From Polyangiaceae bacterium (GTDB taxonomy: Bacteria > Myxococcota_A > Polyangia > Polyangiales > Polyangiaceae): a stretch of DNA of 41,551 bases. The stretch is taken from positions 1-41,551 of the forward strand of contig JAICQO010000060.1 of NCBI GenBank assembly GCA_025937835.1, given 5' to 3'. Shown piece by piece: positions 16,925 through 28,198 of this stretch; position 1 is the stretch's first letter, and each line of letters opens with the position of its first letter. A program made the position numbers and the translations under genes. The notes below the pieces were generated by a model, which was not told the DNA's origin, ran no database searches, and saw nothing but the letters and a program-made list of their open reading frames with translations.

Positions 16925-19848
16925 GGCTCCTCCGGATCGGAGACGGAGGCGCCCGAGAGCGCGAACAGGTCGCGCAGCGCGGTCGTGTCGAGCTCGGTGA
17001 TCCAGCGCTCGCCTGCGCCGACGACCTTCGACGCCAGCGAGCGCTTCTGCTCGAGCAGCCGATCGACCTTTTCTTCGACGGTGCCCGCGCACAGCAACTT
17101 GTGAACCTGGACCGCGCGCCGCTGCCCGATGCGGTAAGCGCGATCGGTAGCCTGGTCTTCCACGGCCGGGTTCCACCAGCGGTCGTAGTGGAAGACGTGG
17201 TTCGCCGCAGTCAGGTTCAGCCCGGTCCCTCCGGCCTTGACCGAGAGCACGAAGATCCGCGGACCGCGCGGCTCCTCCTGGAAGCGCCGCACCATTTCGT
17301 CGCGCGCGGCCTTGGCAACGCCGCCGTGCAGAAACAGCACCTCGACCCCGAGCTTCTGGGAAAGGTGGAGCACGAGCTTGTCCCCCATCTCGCGAAACTG
17401 CGTGAACACCAGGGCCTTGTCACCGGTCGACAGCGCTTCCTCCAGCATTTCCGTGATGCGCGCGAGCTTTCCGGAGCGGCCTTCGAGCGGGCCGCGCTCA
17501 CCGAGGTAGTGCGCCGGGTGGTTGCAGATCTGCTTGGTGAACGTCAGGAGTGCGAGCACGCGCCCGCGTCTTTCGATGCCCTCCGCGCCCTCGATGCGCA
17601 ACAGCTCGTGATCGACGACCGCCTTGTACAGCGTGGCCTGCTCGCGAGTGAGCGTGCACACCACCTTCATCTCGTTCTTTGGCGGAAGGTCGCGGATAAT
17701 CGAGGGATCGCTCTTCGCGCGGCGCAGGATGAAGGGACCGACAATTCGGCGCAGCCGAGCCGCGGCGTCGTCGTTGCCGTGGCGCTCGATCGGCAGCGCG
17801 AACTCGCGGCGAAAGGTCTCGAGCGGGCCGAGCAGGCCGGGGTTATTGAACTCGAGGATCGACCACAGCTCGGCCAGGCGATTTTCGACGGGCGTACCGG
17901 TGAGCGCGAAGCGCTGGCTGGCCCGCAGCGAGCGCGCCGCCCGCGCCGTGGCGGAGGCCGAATTCTTGATGTTCTGCGCCTCGTCGAGCACCGCGACCGA
18001 CCACTCTACTTGGGACAAGAGCTCGGCGTCGCGGCGAAGCAGCCCGTAGCTCGTCAACACCAGCGTACCGGGCGCTTTCGCGATCTCGTCCGAGCTCTGC
18101 GCCCGCTCGCTGCCGTAGTGCCGCACGATCGTCAGCGACGGCGCGAAGCGTTCGATCTCGCGCTCCCAGTTGCCGACCACGGAGGTGGGGGCGATCAGCA
18201 GCGCCGGCCGCGCGTCGCCCGGAGCCTGCTCGAGGCGATGCAGCAAAAACGCGAGCAGCTGCATGGTCTTCCCTAGGCCCATGTCGTCCGCGAGGCACGC
18301 GCCGAGCCCGAGCGCCGCCATGGTCACGAGCCAGTTCAGCCCGCGGGACTGATAGGGGCGCAGCTCGGCCTTCAGGGCTCGCGGAGCATCCAGCTCGCTT
18401 TCGCTGCCGTTGCGAAGGCGCTGCACGAGCTCGGCCATGACCCCCGACGCCGAAACGGCGACGGAGAGCTCGCCGCGTCGGATCTCGCCCGCGAGCACCG
18501 CCTGGATCGCCTCGCGCGCGCTGACGCGCGAAGAGCCGCCCGCGAGCCGCTTCTGGATCTCGGCGAGCTCGTTCGGATCGACCGCCACCCACGCACCTCG
18601 GAACTGCACGAGCGGGGCCTTGTGTCGCGCGAGCTCCGCGAGCTCTCGAGCGCTGAGCGCTTGGTCGCCGACGACGGCTTGCCAGTCCACGGTGAGCAGC
18701 TCGTCCAGCCCGAGACCCGCGGCACCCTTGACCACGCCCGCCACCTTCTTCGACGGCCCGCCGACGCGCATCCGCAGCCGCAGCCGGCGCTGACCCGCGG
18801 CCGTCAGCTCGGCCGGCACGATCACGCCGAAGCCGGCTTCGGCGAGCGCAGCGGCGCCTTCTCCCAAAAACGTCCAGGCCGTGCGCGGGTCGAGCTCGAC
18901 CGATTCCGGGTGCGCGCTTTCGAGAGCGCGGGCGATCGGAGGGAACAGCCGGGCGGCGCGCCCGAGCGCTTCGAGCAGGGATTCTTCCGGGTCGCGGAAC
19001 GCGCGTCCGAGCTTTTCGAGGCTCCGGCCTCGGGATTTGCTCCAGACTTCGGAGGCGGCGACCAGCAAGCTCGGATCGTCGGGGGACTGCAACAGGAACG
19101 CGAGCACGAACGGCTCGCCGTCGCCCACCGGCGGTTCGAGCCGGAAGCAAGCGCGCAGGCGATCGCGCGCTCCGAGCGCGGGCTCGCTCCAGCGCTCGAG
19201 CTCGGAGACCAGCGAGCGCTCGCCGAATCCCTGGACGTCGAAGCTTCGCTGTTCGCCGGCGAGGGCGCTCCGAAAGCGCCGCGTCCAATCATTTTGCGCC
19301 CCGCTCTTCGACGGAGCCTCGGGCAACCCCGGCCCGCCGTGGCTCGCGCGCACCAGGGCGTCGATCAGCGCGTCGATGTACGCGCGCAGCAGCGCGTCCG
19401 GGGCCCACACCAGCGCCGCGCCCTCGCGCGCGATCGGGACGGCATGCGCGGCTGCCGGCATGCTGCGCGAAAGGGCCGCGACCTTCGCCGAATCTTCACT
19501 GCTCGCGAGCGAGGCGGCCCAGCGCGCCTCGAGCCGGCCATTTTGTCGAGTGATGGTGGGCACGACCAGCTCGCGCGCCAACAGATCCAGAGCGAGCTTG
19601 CTGGCCAGCGTGTAGGTGGCGACCGAGCCCGGCAGGCTCTCGAGCTCGAGCGCTGGGACCACCGCGAGCCGAGCCGCGCTGGTGGTGAGGGCGAGCTTCA
19701 CGCCGCTTACTTCGAGCCGGCCTTCGGGGGCGACGACCTCCGCCGTCACGGGCTCGCCGTCGCGCGCAAGCTCCGGGATGGCTTTCGGCGCGTCCTCGGA
19801 ACCCCAGAGGAACAGCGCCTCGATCTCCGGCCGGTACTGGAGCGGCAT
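16921..19848 (-). CDS. SNF2-family DEAD/H helicase (bacterial SWI2/SNF2 with SWIM partner)
   Basis: A 975-residue ATPase. The start at 19848 follows the MDR gene stop by 5 nt with GAGG just before it. The first 480 residues are a poorly conserved N-terminal region including an SNF2-associated bacterial domain (about 330-460, through LDELLTVDWQAVVGDQALSARELAEL). The motor has motif I ADDMGLGKTMQ, motif II as LDEAQNIKN, motif III LTGTPVENRLAELWS, motif IV VFTQFREMGD, motif V SVKAGGTGLNLTAANHVFHYDRWWNP and motif VI DRAYRIGQ. All are canonical. The function of these bacterial SNF2-SWIM pairs is not well settled; DNA translocation on protein-bound DNA or RNA-polymerase recycling are options. Translationally coupled to the SWIM gene. 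Confidence 0.93.
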   Translation of the reverse strand: MPLQYRPEIEALFLWGSEDAPKAIPELARDGEPVTAEVVAPEGRLEVSGVKLALTTSAARLAVVPALELESLPGSVATYTLASKLALDLLARELVVPTITRQNGRLEARWAASLASSEDSAKVAALSRSMPAAAHAVPIAREGAALVWAPDALLRAYIDALIDALVRASHGGPGLPEAPSKSGAQNDWTRRFRSALAGEQRSFDVQGFGERSLVSELERWSEPALGARDRLRACFRLEPPVGDGEPFVLAFLLQSPDDPSLLVAASEVWSKSRGRSLEKLGRAFRDPEESLLEALGRAARLFPPIARALESAHPESVELDPRTAWTFLGEGAAALAEAGFGVIVPAELTAAGQRRLRLRMRVGGPSKKVAGVVKGAAGLGLDELLTVDWQAVVGDQALSARELAELARHKAPLVQFRGAWVAVDPNELAEIQKRLAGGSSRVSAREAIQAVLAGEIRRGELSVAVSASGVMAELVQRLRNGSESELDAPRALKAELRPYQSRGLNWLVTMAALGLGACLADDMGLGKTMQLLAFLLHRLEQAPGDARPALLIAPTSVVGNWEREIERFAPSLTIVRHYGSERAQSSDEIAKAPGTLVLTSYGLLRRDAELLSQVEWSVAVLDEAQNIKNSASATARAARSLRASQRFALTGTPVENRLAELWSILEFNNPGLLGPLETFRREFALPIERHGNDDAAARLRRIVGPFILRRAKSDPSIIRDLPPKNEMKVVCTLTREQATLYKAVVDHELLRIEGAEGIERRGRVLALLTFTKQICNHPAHYLGERGPLEGRSGKLARITEMLEEALSTGDKALVFTQFREMGDKLVLHLSQKLGVEVLFLHGGVAKAARDEMVRRFQEEPRGPRIFVLSVKAGGTGLNLTAANHVFHYDRWWNPAVEDQATDRAYRIGQRRAVQVHKLLCAGTVEEKVDRLLEQKRSLASKVVGAGERWITELDTTALRDLFALSGASVSDPEEP

Positions 19849-19853
19849 CGACC

Positions 19854-20888
19854 TCAGCGCTCGTTCACGAGCACCAGCTTGCCGCGCGTTTGCCCCGATT
19901 GGAGCGCCTGGTGCGCGCGGCCAGCTTCGGCGAGCGGGTACGCCGCGACGTCGAGCGGGCGGATCGCGCCGCTCTCCACGCGCCGCAGGAGCTCGGTCAT
20001 GGTCTCGCGATAGAGCGTGAGCTCGTCGAACAGATACGACAGGTTGAAGGCAAACACCGCCACGTTGCGATCGACCATCTCGAGCGGGTTGAAGCGCGGC
20101 GTGCAGAGGTAGCGCCACAAGAGCTGCAGAAAATTCGGCTTGCCCCCGTGGGAGATCATGCTCGAAAAGCCGTAGACGATCAGCCGCCCCATCGGCGCGA
20201 GCAGCTCGAACGAGGTGCGGAGCGTGGTCGCGCCGTTGGCGTCGAGCACGACGTCGAAGCCGCGCGGCGAAAACTCGCGGGCCTGCGCCGCGAGCTTTTT
20301 CGGCTCCTGAACCAGCACGCGCTCGGCGCCTTGTGCCAGGGCGTGCTCGAGTTTGTGCGCGGAGCCCACGACGCCGAGCACGCGCGCGCCTTCGCTCTTC
20401 GCGAGCTGGCAAACCGCGCTGCCGACGCCTCCCGCGGCCGAATACACGAGCACCGTCGAGCCCGCCTTGGCCGCGCCCAGCACGAACAGGCCGTACCACG
20501 CGGTGAGGTACGCGACCTGGAACGCGCCGGCTTGCTCGAAGGCGATGCTCGCCGGCAGCGGCAAGAGCTGGGCGGGCTCGACCACGACGCGCTCGGAATA
20601 AGCGCCGAAGCGCGTCACGCCGATCACGCGGTCGCCGACCGAGAGCTCGCTGACGCCTTCGCCCACGGCGGCCACCTCGCCCGCGAACTCGAAGCCCGGC
20701 GTGAGCGGCCAGCCCGCGAACTCGTTGGCAGACTTGTAAAGCCCCATGCGCGCGATGCAGTCGGCGTAGTTCACGCCGATGGCGCGCGTCGCGACCACGA
20801 CCTCGCCCGCTCGGGGCTCGGGGTCGGGCTGCGGCTCCAGAAGTAGGCTGTCGAAGCCGCCGGGGCGCCGGATCACGATCTTGTTCAT
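19854..20888 (-). CDS. Zinc-independent MDR oxidoreductase (quinone oxidoreductase / VAT-1-like)
   Basis: A 344-residue medium-chain reductase starting at MNKIVIRRPGGFD (ATG at 20888). Landmarks are VNYADCIARMGLY, PGFEFAGEVAAVGEGV, GDRVIGVTRFGAYSE, the AYLTAWYGLF segment and the NADPH site VYSAAGGVGSAVCQLAK. A catalytic zinc Cys/His set is absent. The segment HGGKPNFLQLLWRYLCTPRFNPLEM followed by NRNVAVFAFNLSYL-like text is characteristic of the VAT-1/QOR-like branch. It likely reduces enones or quinones with NADPH. It is the first gene of the minus-strand SNF2-SWIM transcript; the link may be only positional. The BlaI-type operator lies 93 bp upstream in the shared divergent region, so co-regulation is possible. 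Confidence 0.9.
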   Translation of the reverse strand: MNKIVIRRPGGFDSLLLEPQPDPEPRAGEVVVATRAIGVNYADCIARMGLYKSANEFAGWPLTPGFEFAGEVAAVGEGVSELSVGDRVIGVTRFGAYSERVVVEPAQLLPLPASIAFEQAGAFQVAYLTAWYGLFVLGAAKAGSTVLVYSAAGGVGSAVCQLAKSEGARVLGVVGSAHKLEHALAQGAERVLVQEPKKLAAQAREFSPRGFDVVLDANGATTLRTSFELLAPMGRLIVYGFSSMISHGGKPNFLQLLWRYLCTPRFNPLEMVDRNVAVFAFNLSYLFDELTLYRETMTELLRRVESGAIRPLDVAAYPLAEAGRAHQALQSGQTRGKLVLVNER

Positions 20889-20981
20889 GGCAGAGCCGAG
20901 GTGTGACCCCGGTCGTCTACCATCGATTGGCTCGAGCCGGAGGCCAAGCGACGCCCCGCGAAATCGCCGCAAATCTCACGA

Positions 20982-21002
20982 TCTACTACCCAGAATAGTA
21001 GA
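20982..21002. promoter_or_regulatory. BlaI/CopY-type operator 1: TCTACTA-N7-TAGTAGA
   Basis: Perfect 7-bp arms with a 7-bp spacer, ending 22 bp before the GTG of the BlaI-type gene. The core TACTA..TAGTA resembles the TACTACA-TGTAGTA operators known for BlaI/MecI/CopY winged-helix repressors. The same site recurs at 22518-22538. Confidence 0.8.
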
Positions 21003-21024
21003 CCGAGCGTAGGCTGCAGGCGCC

Positions 21025-21459
21025 GTGAGCGAGCCCAGGAACCCGCGCTTTCGCCTGCGACCAGGCAAGAGAGGGCTCGAGCTCCGGCTGCACGAGCTCG
21101 AGGCCGCGATCATGGACGTGATCTGGAGTCGAGGGCTCGAGTCCTTCACGGTGAGCGAGGTGCTCGCGGTGCTCGAGAAGCGACGCGACATCGCCTACAC
21201 GACCGTGATGACGACCGTCGCGCGCCTGTTCGACAAGGGGCTGCTCGAGCGAGAGCGCGACGGCAAGCGCTACCGCTACTCGCCGAAGTGCACGCGCGAA
21301 CAATTCCTCGAGTCGACCGCGCGTGAGGTGCTGGACGGCGCCGTGGGCGGTCACCAGGTCCTGGCCATGCTCGCCGAGAAGGTATCCGAGGCGTCGGCGC
21401 TGGAGCTCGACGAGCTCGAGGCCTTGATTCAGAAGCGGCGCGAGGAGCTCGGGGAATGA
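21025..21459 (+). CDS. BlaI/MecI/CopY-family transcriptional repressor
   Basis: A 144-residue winged-helix repressor. The DNA-binding part is LELRLHELEAAIMDVIWSRG ... FTVSEVLAVLEKRRDIAYTTVMTTVARLFDKGLLERERDGKRYRYSP, which follows BlaI closely. The C-terminal part (LDGAVGGHQVLAMLAEKVSEASALELDELEALIQKRREEL) is the usual dimerisation helix. In BlaI/MecI systems, induction is by proteolysis triggered by an M56 membrane sensor; that gene overlaps the stop here by 4 nt (ATGA). No Cys-rich copper site as in CopY is present. The gene starts at a GTG 22 bp after the first operator and probably represses itself and the downstream efflux genes. Confidence 0.92.
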   Translation: MSEPRNPRFRLRPGKRGLELRLHELEAAIMDVIWSRGLESFTVSEVLAVLEKRRDIAYTTVMTTVARLFDKGLLERERDGKRYRYSPKCTREQFLESTAREVLDGAVGGHQVLAMLAEKVSEASALELDELEALIQKRREELGE

Positions 21460-22478
21460 CCGAGGCAGCCTTCCCGTTGCTCGGCGCGGCGTTCGTCGTG
21501 TCGATCGTGTTGCCGGCGTCCGCGCTGCTCGCCAAGGCAGCGCTGACGTTGCTCGAGCGGAGCGAGCTCGGCGGGCCGCTGTCCGGGCTCACGCTGCGCT
21601 ACGTGGTGCTGACGGCGTCGAGCGCCACGCCGCTCGCCTGGTTCTTCTCCGCGGGGCTGCATCAAGCCGAATCCGGCCAGTCCGCGCTCGCCTGCCTGCT
21701 CGACCACGATCAGGCCGCCCGCTGCTTCGAGCCGGGCTTCTTCGCGTTGATGCTGGCAGGGGGTGTCGGCGCGGCCTGGCTCTCTGCCGTGCGCGGCTCG
21801 CAGCGGGTCCGGGCGTCGTCCTCGCCCGCGGCGCTCGAGCTCGCCGAGCGGCTTCAAGGGCTACTCGCCGGCCGCGCGGTGCTCGAGGGGCTCCGCGGAC
21901 GGATCGTCGTCACGGAAGACGAAAGCTTCTCGATCGGCACCTACGGCACGCTGCGACCGCGCGTGTTCGTCTCGACTACCTTCGCGTCGAGCCTGACGGA
22001 CGCAATGCTCTCCAGCGCGCTCGCGCACGAACGCGAGCACGTCCGAGCCTTCGACACGCTCCGCTACTTGCTCCTCGAGCTGTCATTGGCCGTCAACCCG
22101 TTCGGGCGCTTCTTGCTCGAGCGACACGCGACGCTGTGGAAAGCCGCGCGCGAAGCGCATTGCGATCGCGAGGCGGTGCTGCGCGGCGCGGCTCCGCTGC
22201 CGCTCGCCCAGGCGATCCTGCGCGCAGCGCGGCCGCTCTCACGCTGCTGCGCGGCGCTCGGCGCGGGAGATGCCGCGATCCTCAAGCTCCGGGTGAACCT
22301 GTTGCTCGCGTTCGCGGAGCGCGCTCCGCACCGGCGCCCGAGCGAGGGCCGCTCGGCGATCCCGCTCGCGCTCACGCTGCTGGTGCTCTCGCTGTTGATG
22401 CCCCACCGTACGGGGACCGAGGCGCTCGACGTGCTGCACACCGGCGCGGAGCACGCCTTCACCTACTTCTGGCGTTGA
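21456..22478 (+). CDS. Short BlaR1/MecR1-like M56 membrane metallopeptidase without sensor domain
   Basis: A 340-residue integral membrane protein: hydrophobic segments at about 5-30, 48-68, 94-112 and 320-335, with a cytoplasmic zinc protease core between. The zinc motif is LAHEREHVRAFD (H191, E192, H195); a third ligand is likely in the REAHCDREAV segment. GTYGTLRPRVFVSTTF and the LLELSLAVNPFGRFLLERH block match M56 peptidases. BlaR1 (about 600 residues) has an extra penicillin-binding domain; this protein ends shortly after the last membrane segment, so a beta-lactam sensor is missing. It presumably inactivates the BlaI-type repressor upon a different, perhaps metal, signal (inference). 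Overlaps the repressor gene by 4 nt. Confidence 0.88.
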   Translation: MTEAAFPLLGAAFVVSIVLPASALLAKAALTLLERSELGGPLSGLTLRYVVLTASSATPLAWFFSAGLHQAESGQSALACLLDHDQAARCFEPGFFALMLAGGVGAAWLSAVRGSQRVRASSSPAALELAERLQGLLAGRAVLEGLRGRIVVTEDESFSIGTYGTLRPRVFVSTTFASSLTDAMLSSALAHEREHVRAFDTLRYLLLELSLAVNPFGRFLLERHATLWKAAREAHCDREAVLRGAAPLPLAQAILRAARPLSRCCAALGAGDAAILKLRVNLLLAFAERAPHRRPSEGRSAIPLALTLLVLSLLMPHRTGTEALDVLHTGAEHAFTYFWR

Positions 22479-22484
22479 GTTCCC

Positions 22485-23906
22485 ATGCTCTCGAATGATC
22501 GCTCTCGCTCGGCGCAATCTACTATCAAGCGTAGTAGATATGCCTATTGCGCGGCGTGGCTCTTGCTCTGTGCCTGCGCGTCTGGCCCCGCGGTTTCGCC
22601 CTCGCACAGCGCGACCGAAGCTCCGCCGCCCCACCTCCGGAGCCCGGCAGAAGCCAGCGATCCGCAAGGCTACCCCGAGCACACCGATCCGGTGCCCGAC
22701 CCGCGGCGAGGCGATCAGGTGTCGCTCGGCGGCATCCTGGCGTTCGCGGACCATCACTCACCGCTGCTCGCGGTCGCGCGCAGCACGCGATCGCGAGCAG
22801 AGGCAGCGCGCGTGGCGGCTTCTACTTTGCTGCCCTCGAACCCCGAGCTCTCCGTGGCCGTGGGTCCCCGCTTCGGAGCCGCAGGCTCGGGCATCGACGT
22901 GGACGTCACGCTCACGCAAGAGCTCGAGCTCGCCGGCGAGCGCGGACTACGCCGGGCCGCGGCCGAGCGGCTGCGCGAGCTCACGAACGCCGAGATCGAG
23001 CAGATGCGCTGGGCCGTGCACTGCGACGTCCACGCCGCGTTTCACCGCGCGCTCGTGGACCAGGAGCGGGCGCGGCTCGCCGAGCGCGTCGTCGCGTTCC
23101 AGCGCGACGTGCTGCGCGTGGTCGAGCGCCAGATCGCCGCGGGCGAGACGGCACCGCTCACGCTGCGCCTGGCTCAGGCCGAAGTCGCGCAGTCCGAGCA
23201 GGTGCTGGTCGGAGCTCGGCAGTCGTTTCTGGCCTGGCGCATTCGCCTCGCGCAGCTCTCGGGCTGGCCGAGCGCGACGCCGCCGACACCCGCCGGAAGC
23301 GTCGATGTGCCGCGCGACCCGCCGCCGCTCGAACGCCTGAGCGCGGTGGCGCGGCAGCGTTTACCGAGCCTGCGCGCCAGCGCCGCGCGGGTGCGCGAGG
23401 CCCAGGCGCGCGCCAGCGCCCGAGAGCGCGAAGGCTTTCCCCGTCCCTCGATTGGCGTCCAGTACCAGCGCGAGGGCAACCCCTCGAGCGAGGGCGCCTA
23501 CGACATCGTGATGGGCATCCTGTCGCTGCCGATCCCGAGCTTTCAGACGAATCAGGGAGCGCGCGCCGCCGCGCACGCCGAAGCGACCGTCGCGGCCGCA
23601 CAGCTCGCAGCCGAGCGAACGCTGCTGGACGGCCAGATCGCCGAGGCGCGCAGCGAGGTGGTAGCGGCCGCCGCGCGCACCAAGGCCTACGGCACGGAGA
23701 TCTTGCCGCGCTTCGAGGAGAACCTGACGCTGCTGCGGCGCTCCTTCGAGCTCGGCGAGATCGACCTGCTGGCGCTATCGACCGGACGCGAGCGCTTCTT
23801 GCGCATTCAGAGCGACGCGCTGCTCGCGCAGCAAGATTACTTCGTGGCGCTGGCCGGCCTGGAGCGGGTCGTCGGCGTGGATCTGTGGAGCGATGATCAT
23901 CATTAA
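22485..23906 (+). CDS. czcC: Outer-membrane factor of an RND metal efflux pump (TolC/CzcC-like lipoprotein)
   Basis: A 473-residue outer-membrane efflux protein. The N-terminus is basic, then CAAWLLLCAC (lipobox with Cys at about 31), consistent with CusC/OprM-type acylation. The body has the duplicated helical architecture: ARSTRSRAEAARVAAS..LPSNPELSVAVGPRFG, LTQELELAGERGLRRAAAERLRELTNAEI, then the second half GVQYQREGNPSSEGAYDIVMGILSLPIPSFQTNQGARAAAHAEA, typical of CzcC. The C-terminus ends in DDHH. It forms the exit duct for the adaptor and pump encoded next. The second BlaI-type operator lies inside its first codons, so either translation starts at 22485 over the operator or the true start is unclear; no good alternative start keeps the signal sequence. 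Confidence 0.88.
   Translation: MLSNDRSRSAQSTIKRSRYAYCAAWLLLCACASGPAVSPSHSATEAPPPHLRSPAEASDPQGYPEHTDPVPDPRRGDQVSLGGILAFADHHSPLLAVARSTRSRAEAARVAASTLLPSNPELSVAVGPRFGAAGSGIDVDVTLTQELELAGERGLRRAAAERLRELTNAEIEQMRWAVHCDVHAAFHRALVDQERARLAERVVAFQRDVLRVVERQIAAGETAPLTLRLAQAEVAQSEQVLVGARQSFLAWRIRLAQLSGWPSATPPTPAGSVDVPRDPPPLERLSAVARQRLPSLRASAARVREAQARASAREREGFPRPSIGVQYQREGNPSSEGAYDIVMGILSLPIPSFQTNQGARAAAHAEATVAAAQLAAERTLLDGQIAEARSEVVAAAARTKAYGTEILPRFEENLTLLRRSFELGEIDLLALSTGRERFLRIQSDALLAQQDYFVALAGLERVVGVDLWSDDHH
22517..22539. promoter_or_regulatory. BlaI-type operator 2: ATCTACTA-N7-TAGTAGAT
   Basis: Eight-bp perfect arms, 7-bp spacer, matching operator 1 in arms and spacing but with a different spacer (TCAAGCG). 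It lies 32-54 nt inside the annotated start of the outer-membrane factor gene. Binding here would block transcription from any promoter just upstream or act as a roadblock for read-through from the regulator genes. Confidence 0.8.
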
Positions 23907-25059
23907 TCGCACGATTCTCCTGCTCACCTGCGCGCTGCTCGAGGTGAGCTGCAACAAGCCGCACGCCGACCCACACTCAGGCGAGCACGGCACAAAACCC
24001 GCGCAGCACGCCGAGGCCGGGCACGAAGGCGAGGTGCGGCTGTCGGCGGAGGCCGTCGAGCGCGCGGGCATTCGCGTCGCGGCGGTCGAGCGGCGCGCGC
24101 TCACCGGGGGCGTCGCGATCCCGGCAGAGGTGCAGTTCGAGCCGAGCAGCACGGCGCACATCGGGCCGCTCGTCCCCGGGCGCATCACCAAGGTCTCGGT
24201 CGCGCTCGGAGATCGCGTGCGGCGCGGGCAGCTGCTCGGCGCGGTGGCCTCCACCGACGTCTCCAGCGCGCGCGCGCGGCTCGATCAGGCCCGCGCGCGG
24301 CTCGCCGCCGCGGAGTCCACGCTCAAGCGCCAGCAGCAGCTCTCGACCGAGGGCATCACCGCCCAGCGCTCGCTGATCGACGCCGAGGCCCAGGTCGGCG
24401 AATTGAAGGCCGAGGTCGAGGGATTGCGCCGGCAGTTGTCGGTGTTCGGCTCCGGCAGCGCCGGGGAGCTGGCCCTGAGGGCTCCGATCGACGGCGTCGT
24501 CGTGGCGCTCCACGGCACGCTCGGTGAAACGGCGACGCCCGAAGAGCCCACCTTCATCGTGACCGATCCGAGCAAGGTGTCCGTTCAGGGCAACGTGCCG
24601 GAGCTCGAGCTGTCGCGGGTGCAGCCGGGCGCGGCCGTGGTGGTGCGTTTGCATGCGTTCCCCGACGTGTCGATGCCCGGAACCATCACCTACGTCGCGC
24701 CCGCGCTGGACGAGCGGACGCGCTCGCTGCCTGTGCGGGTCACGCTACGAGCTCCCGATCCGCGCCTGCGCAGCGGCCTGTTCGGGAGCATCGAGCTCGT
24801 CGGAGCCACGGCCGACGAGCGGACGCTGGTGGTTCCGACGGAGGCCGTGGCCACGCTCGACGGGCAAACGGTCGTGTTCGTGCCCGCGGACGAACCGAAC
24901 ACGTTCCGGCCTCGGGCGGTCGCGCTCGGGCGCCGCGCGGGCGGGTTCTTCGAGATCCGCTCCGGCCTCGTGGAGGGCGAAAAACTCGCGATCTCGGGCG
25001 CGTTCACGCTGAAGAGCGCCTTGAAGAGCGGCGAGCTCTCGGAAGGCCACGAGCACTGA
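23893..25059 (+). CDS. czcB: Periplasmic adaptor (membrane-fusion) lipoprotein of RND metal efflux, His-rich termini
   Basis: A 388-residue CzcB/CusB-type adaptor, starting 14 nt inside the previous gene. The signal sequence ends in LLEVSC (lipobox). The mature N-terminus has a His cluster (HADPHSGEHG ... QHAEAGHEGE) and the C-terminus ends in EGHEH, both possible metal-binding tails. Landmarks: lipoyl half GPLVPGRITKVSVALGDRVRRGQLLGAV, a coiled-coil hairpin with STLKRQQQLSTEGITAQRSLIDAEAQVGELKAEVEGLRRQL, second lipoyl half ALRAPIDGVVVALHGTLGE, then beta-barrel and membrane-proximal domains (VPTEAVATLDGQTVVFVP). It links pump and outer-membrane factor and may hand over metal. Confidence 0.92.
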   Translation: MIIINRTILLLTCALLEVSCNKPHADPHSGEHGTKPAQHAEAGHEGEVRLSAEAVERAGIRVAAVERRALTGGVAIPAEVQFEPSSTAHIGPLVPGRITKVSVALGDRVRRGQLLGAVASTDVSSARARLDQARARLAAAESTLKRQQQLSTEGITAQRSLIDAEAQVGELKAEVEGLRRQLSVFGSGSAGELALRAPIDGVVVALHGTLGETATPEEPTFIVTDPSKVSVQGNVPELELSRVQPGAAVVVRLHAFPDVSMPGTITYVAPALDERTRSLPVRVTLRAPDPRLRSGLFGSIELVGATADERTLVVPTEAVATLDGQTVVFVPADEPNTFRPRAVALGRRAGGFFEIRSGLVEGEKLAISGAFTLKSALKSGELSEGHEH

Positions 25060-25063
25060 GCCG

Positions 25064-28178
<3,115 letters not shown>

Positions 28179-28198
<20 letters not shown>

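Noticed and set aside
19849-20499. N-terminal extension of the SNF2 helicase frame
   Set aside because: It is a shadow of the MDR oxidoreductase gene; the ATG at 19848 follows the MDR stop by 5 nt with a ribosome site.
21456-22478. True BlaR1 beta-lactam sensor
   Set aside because: No penicillin-binding domain (no SxxK/KTG-type region) follows the zinc protease core, and the neighbouring operon encodes metal efflux with no beta-lactamase.
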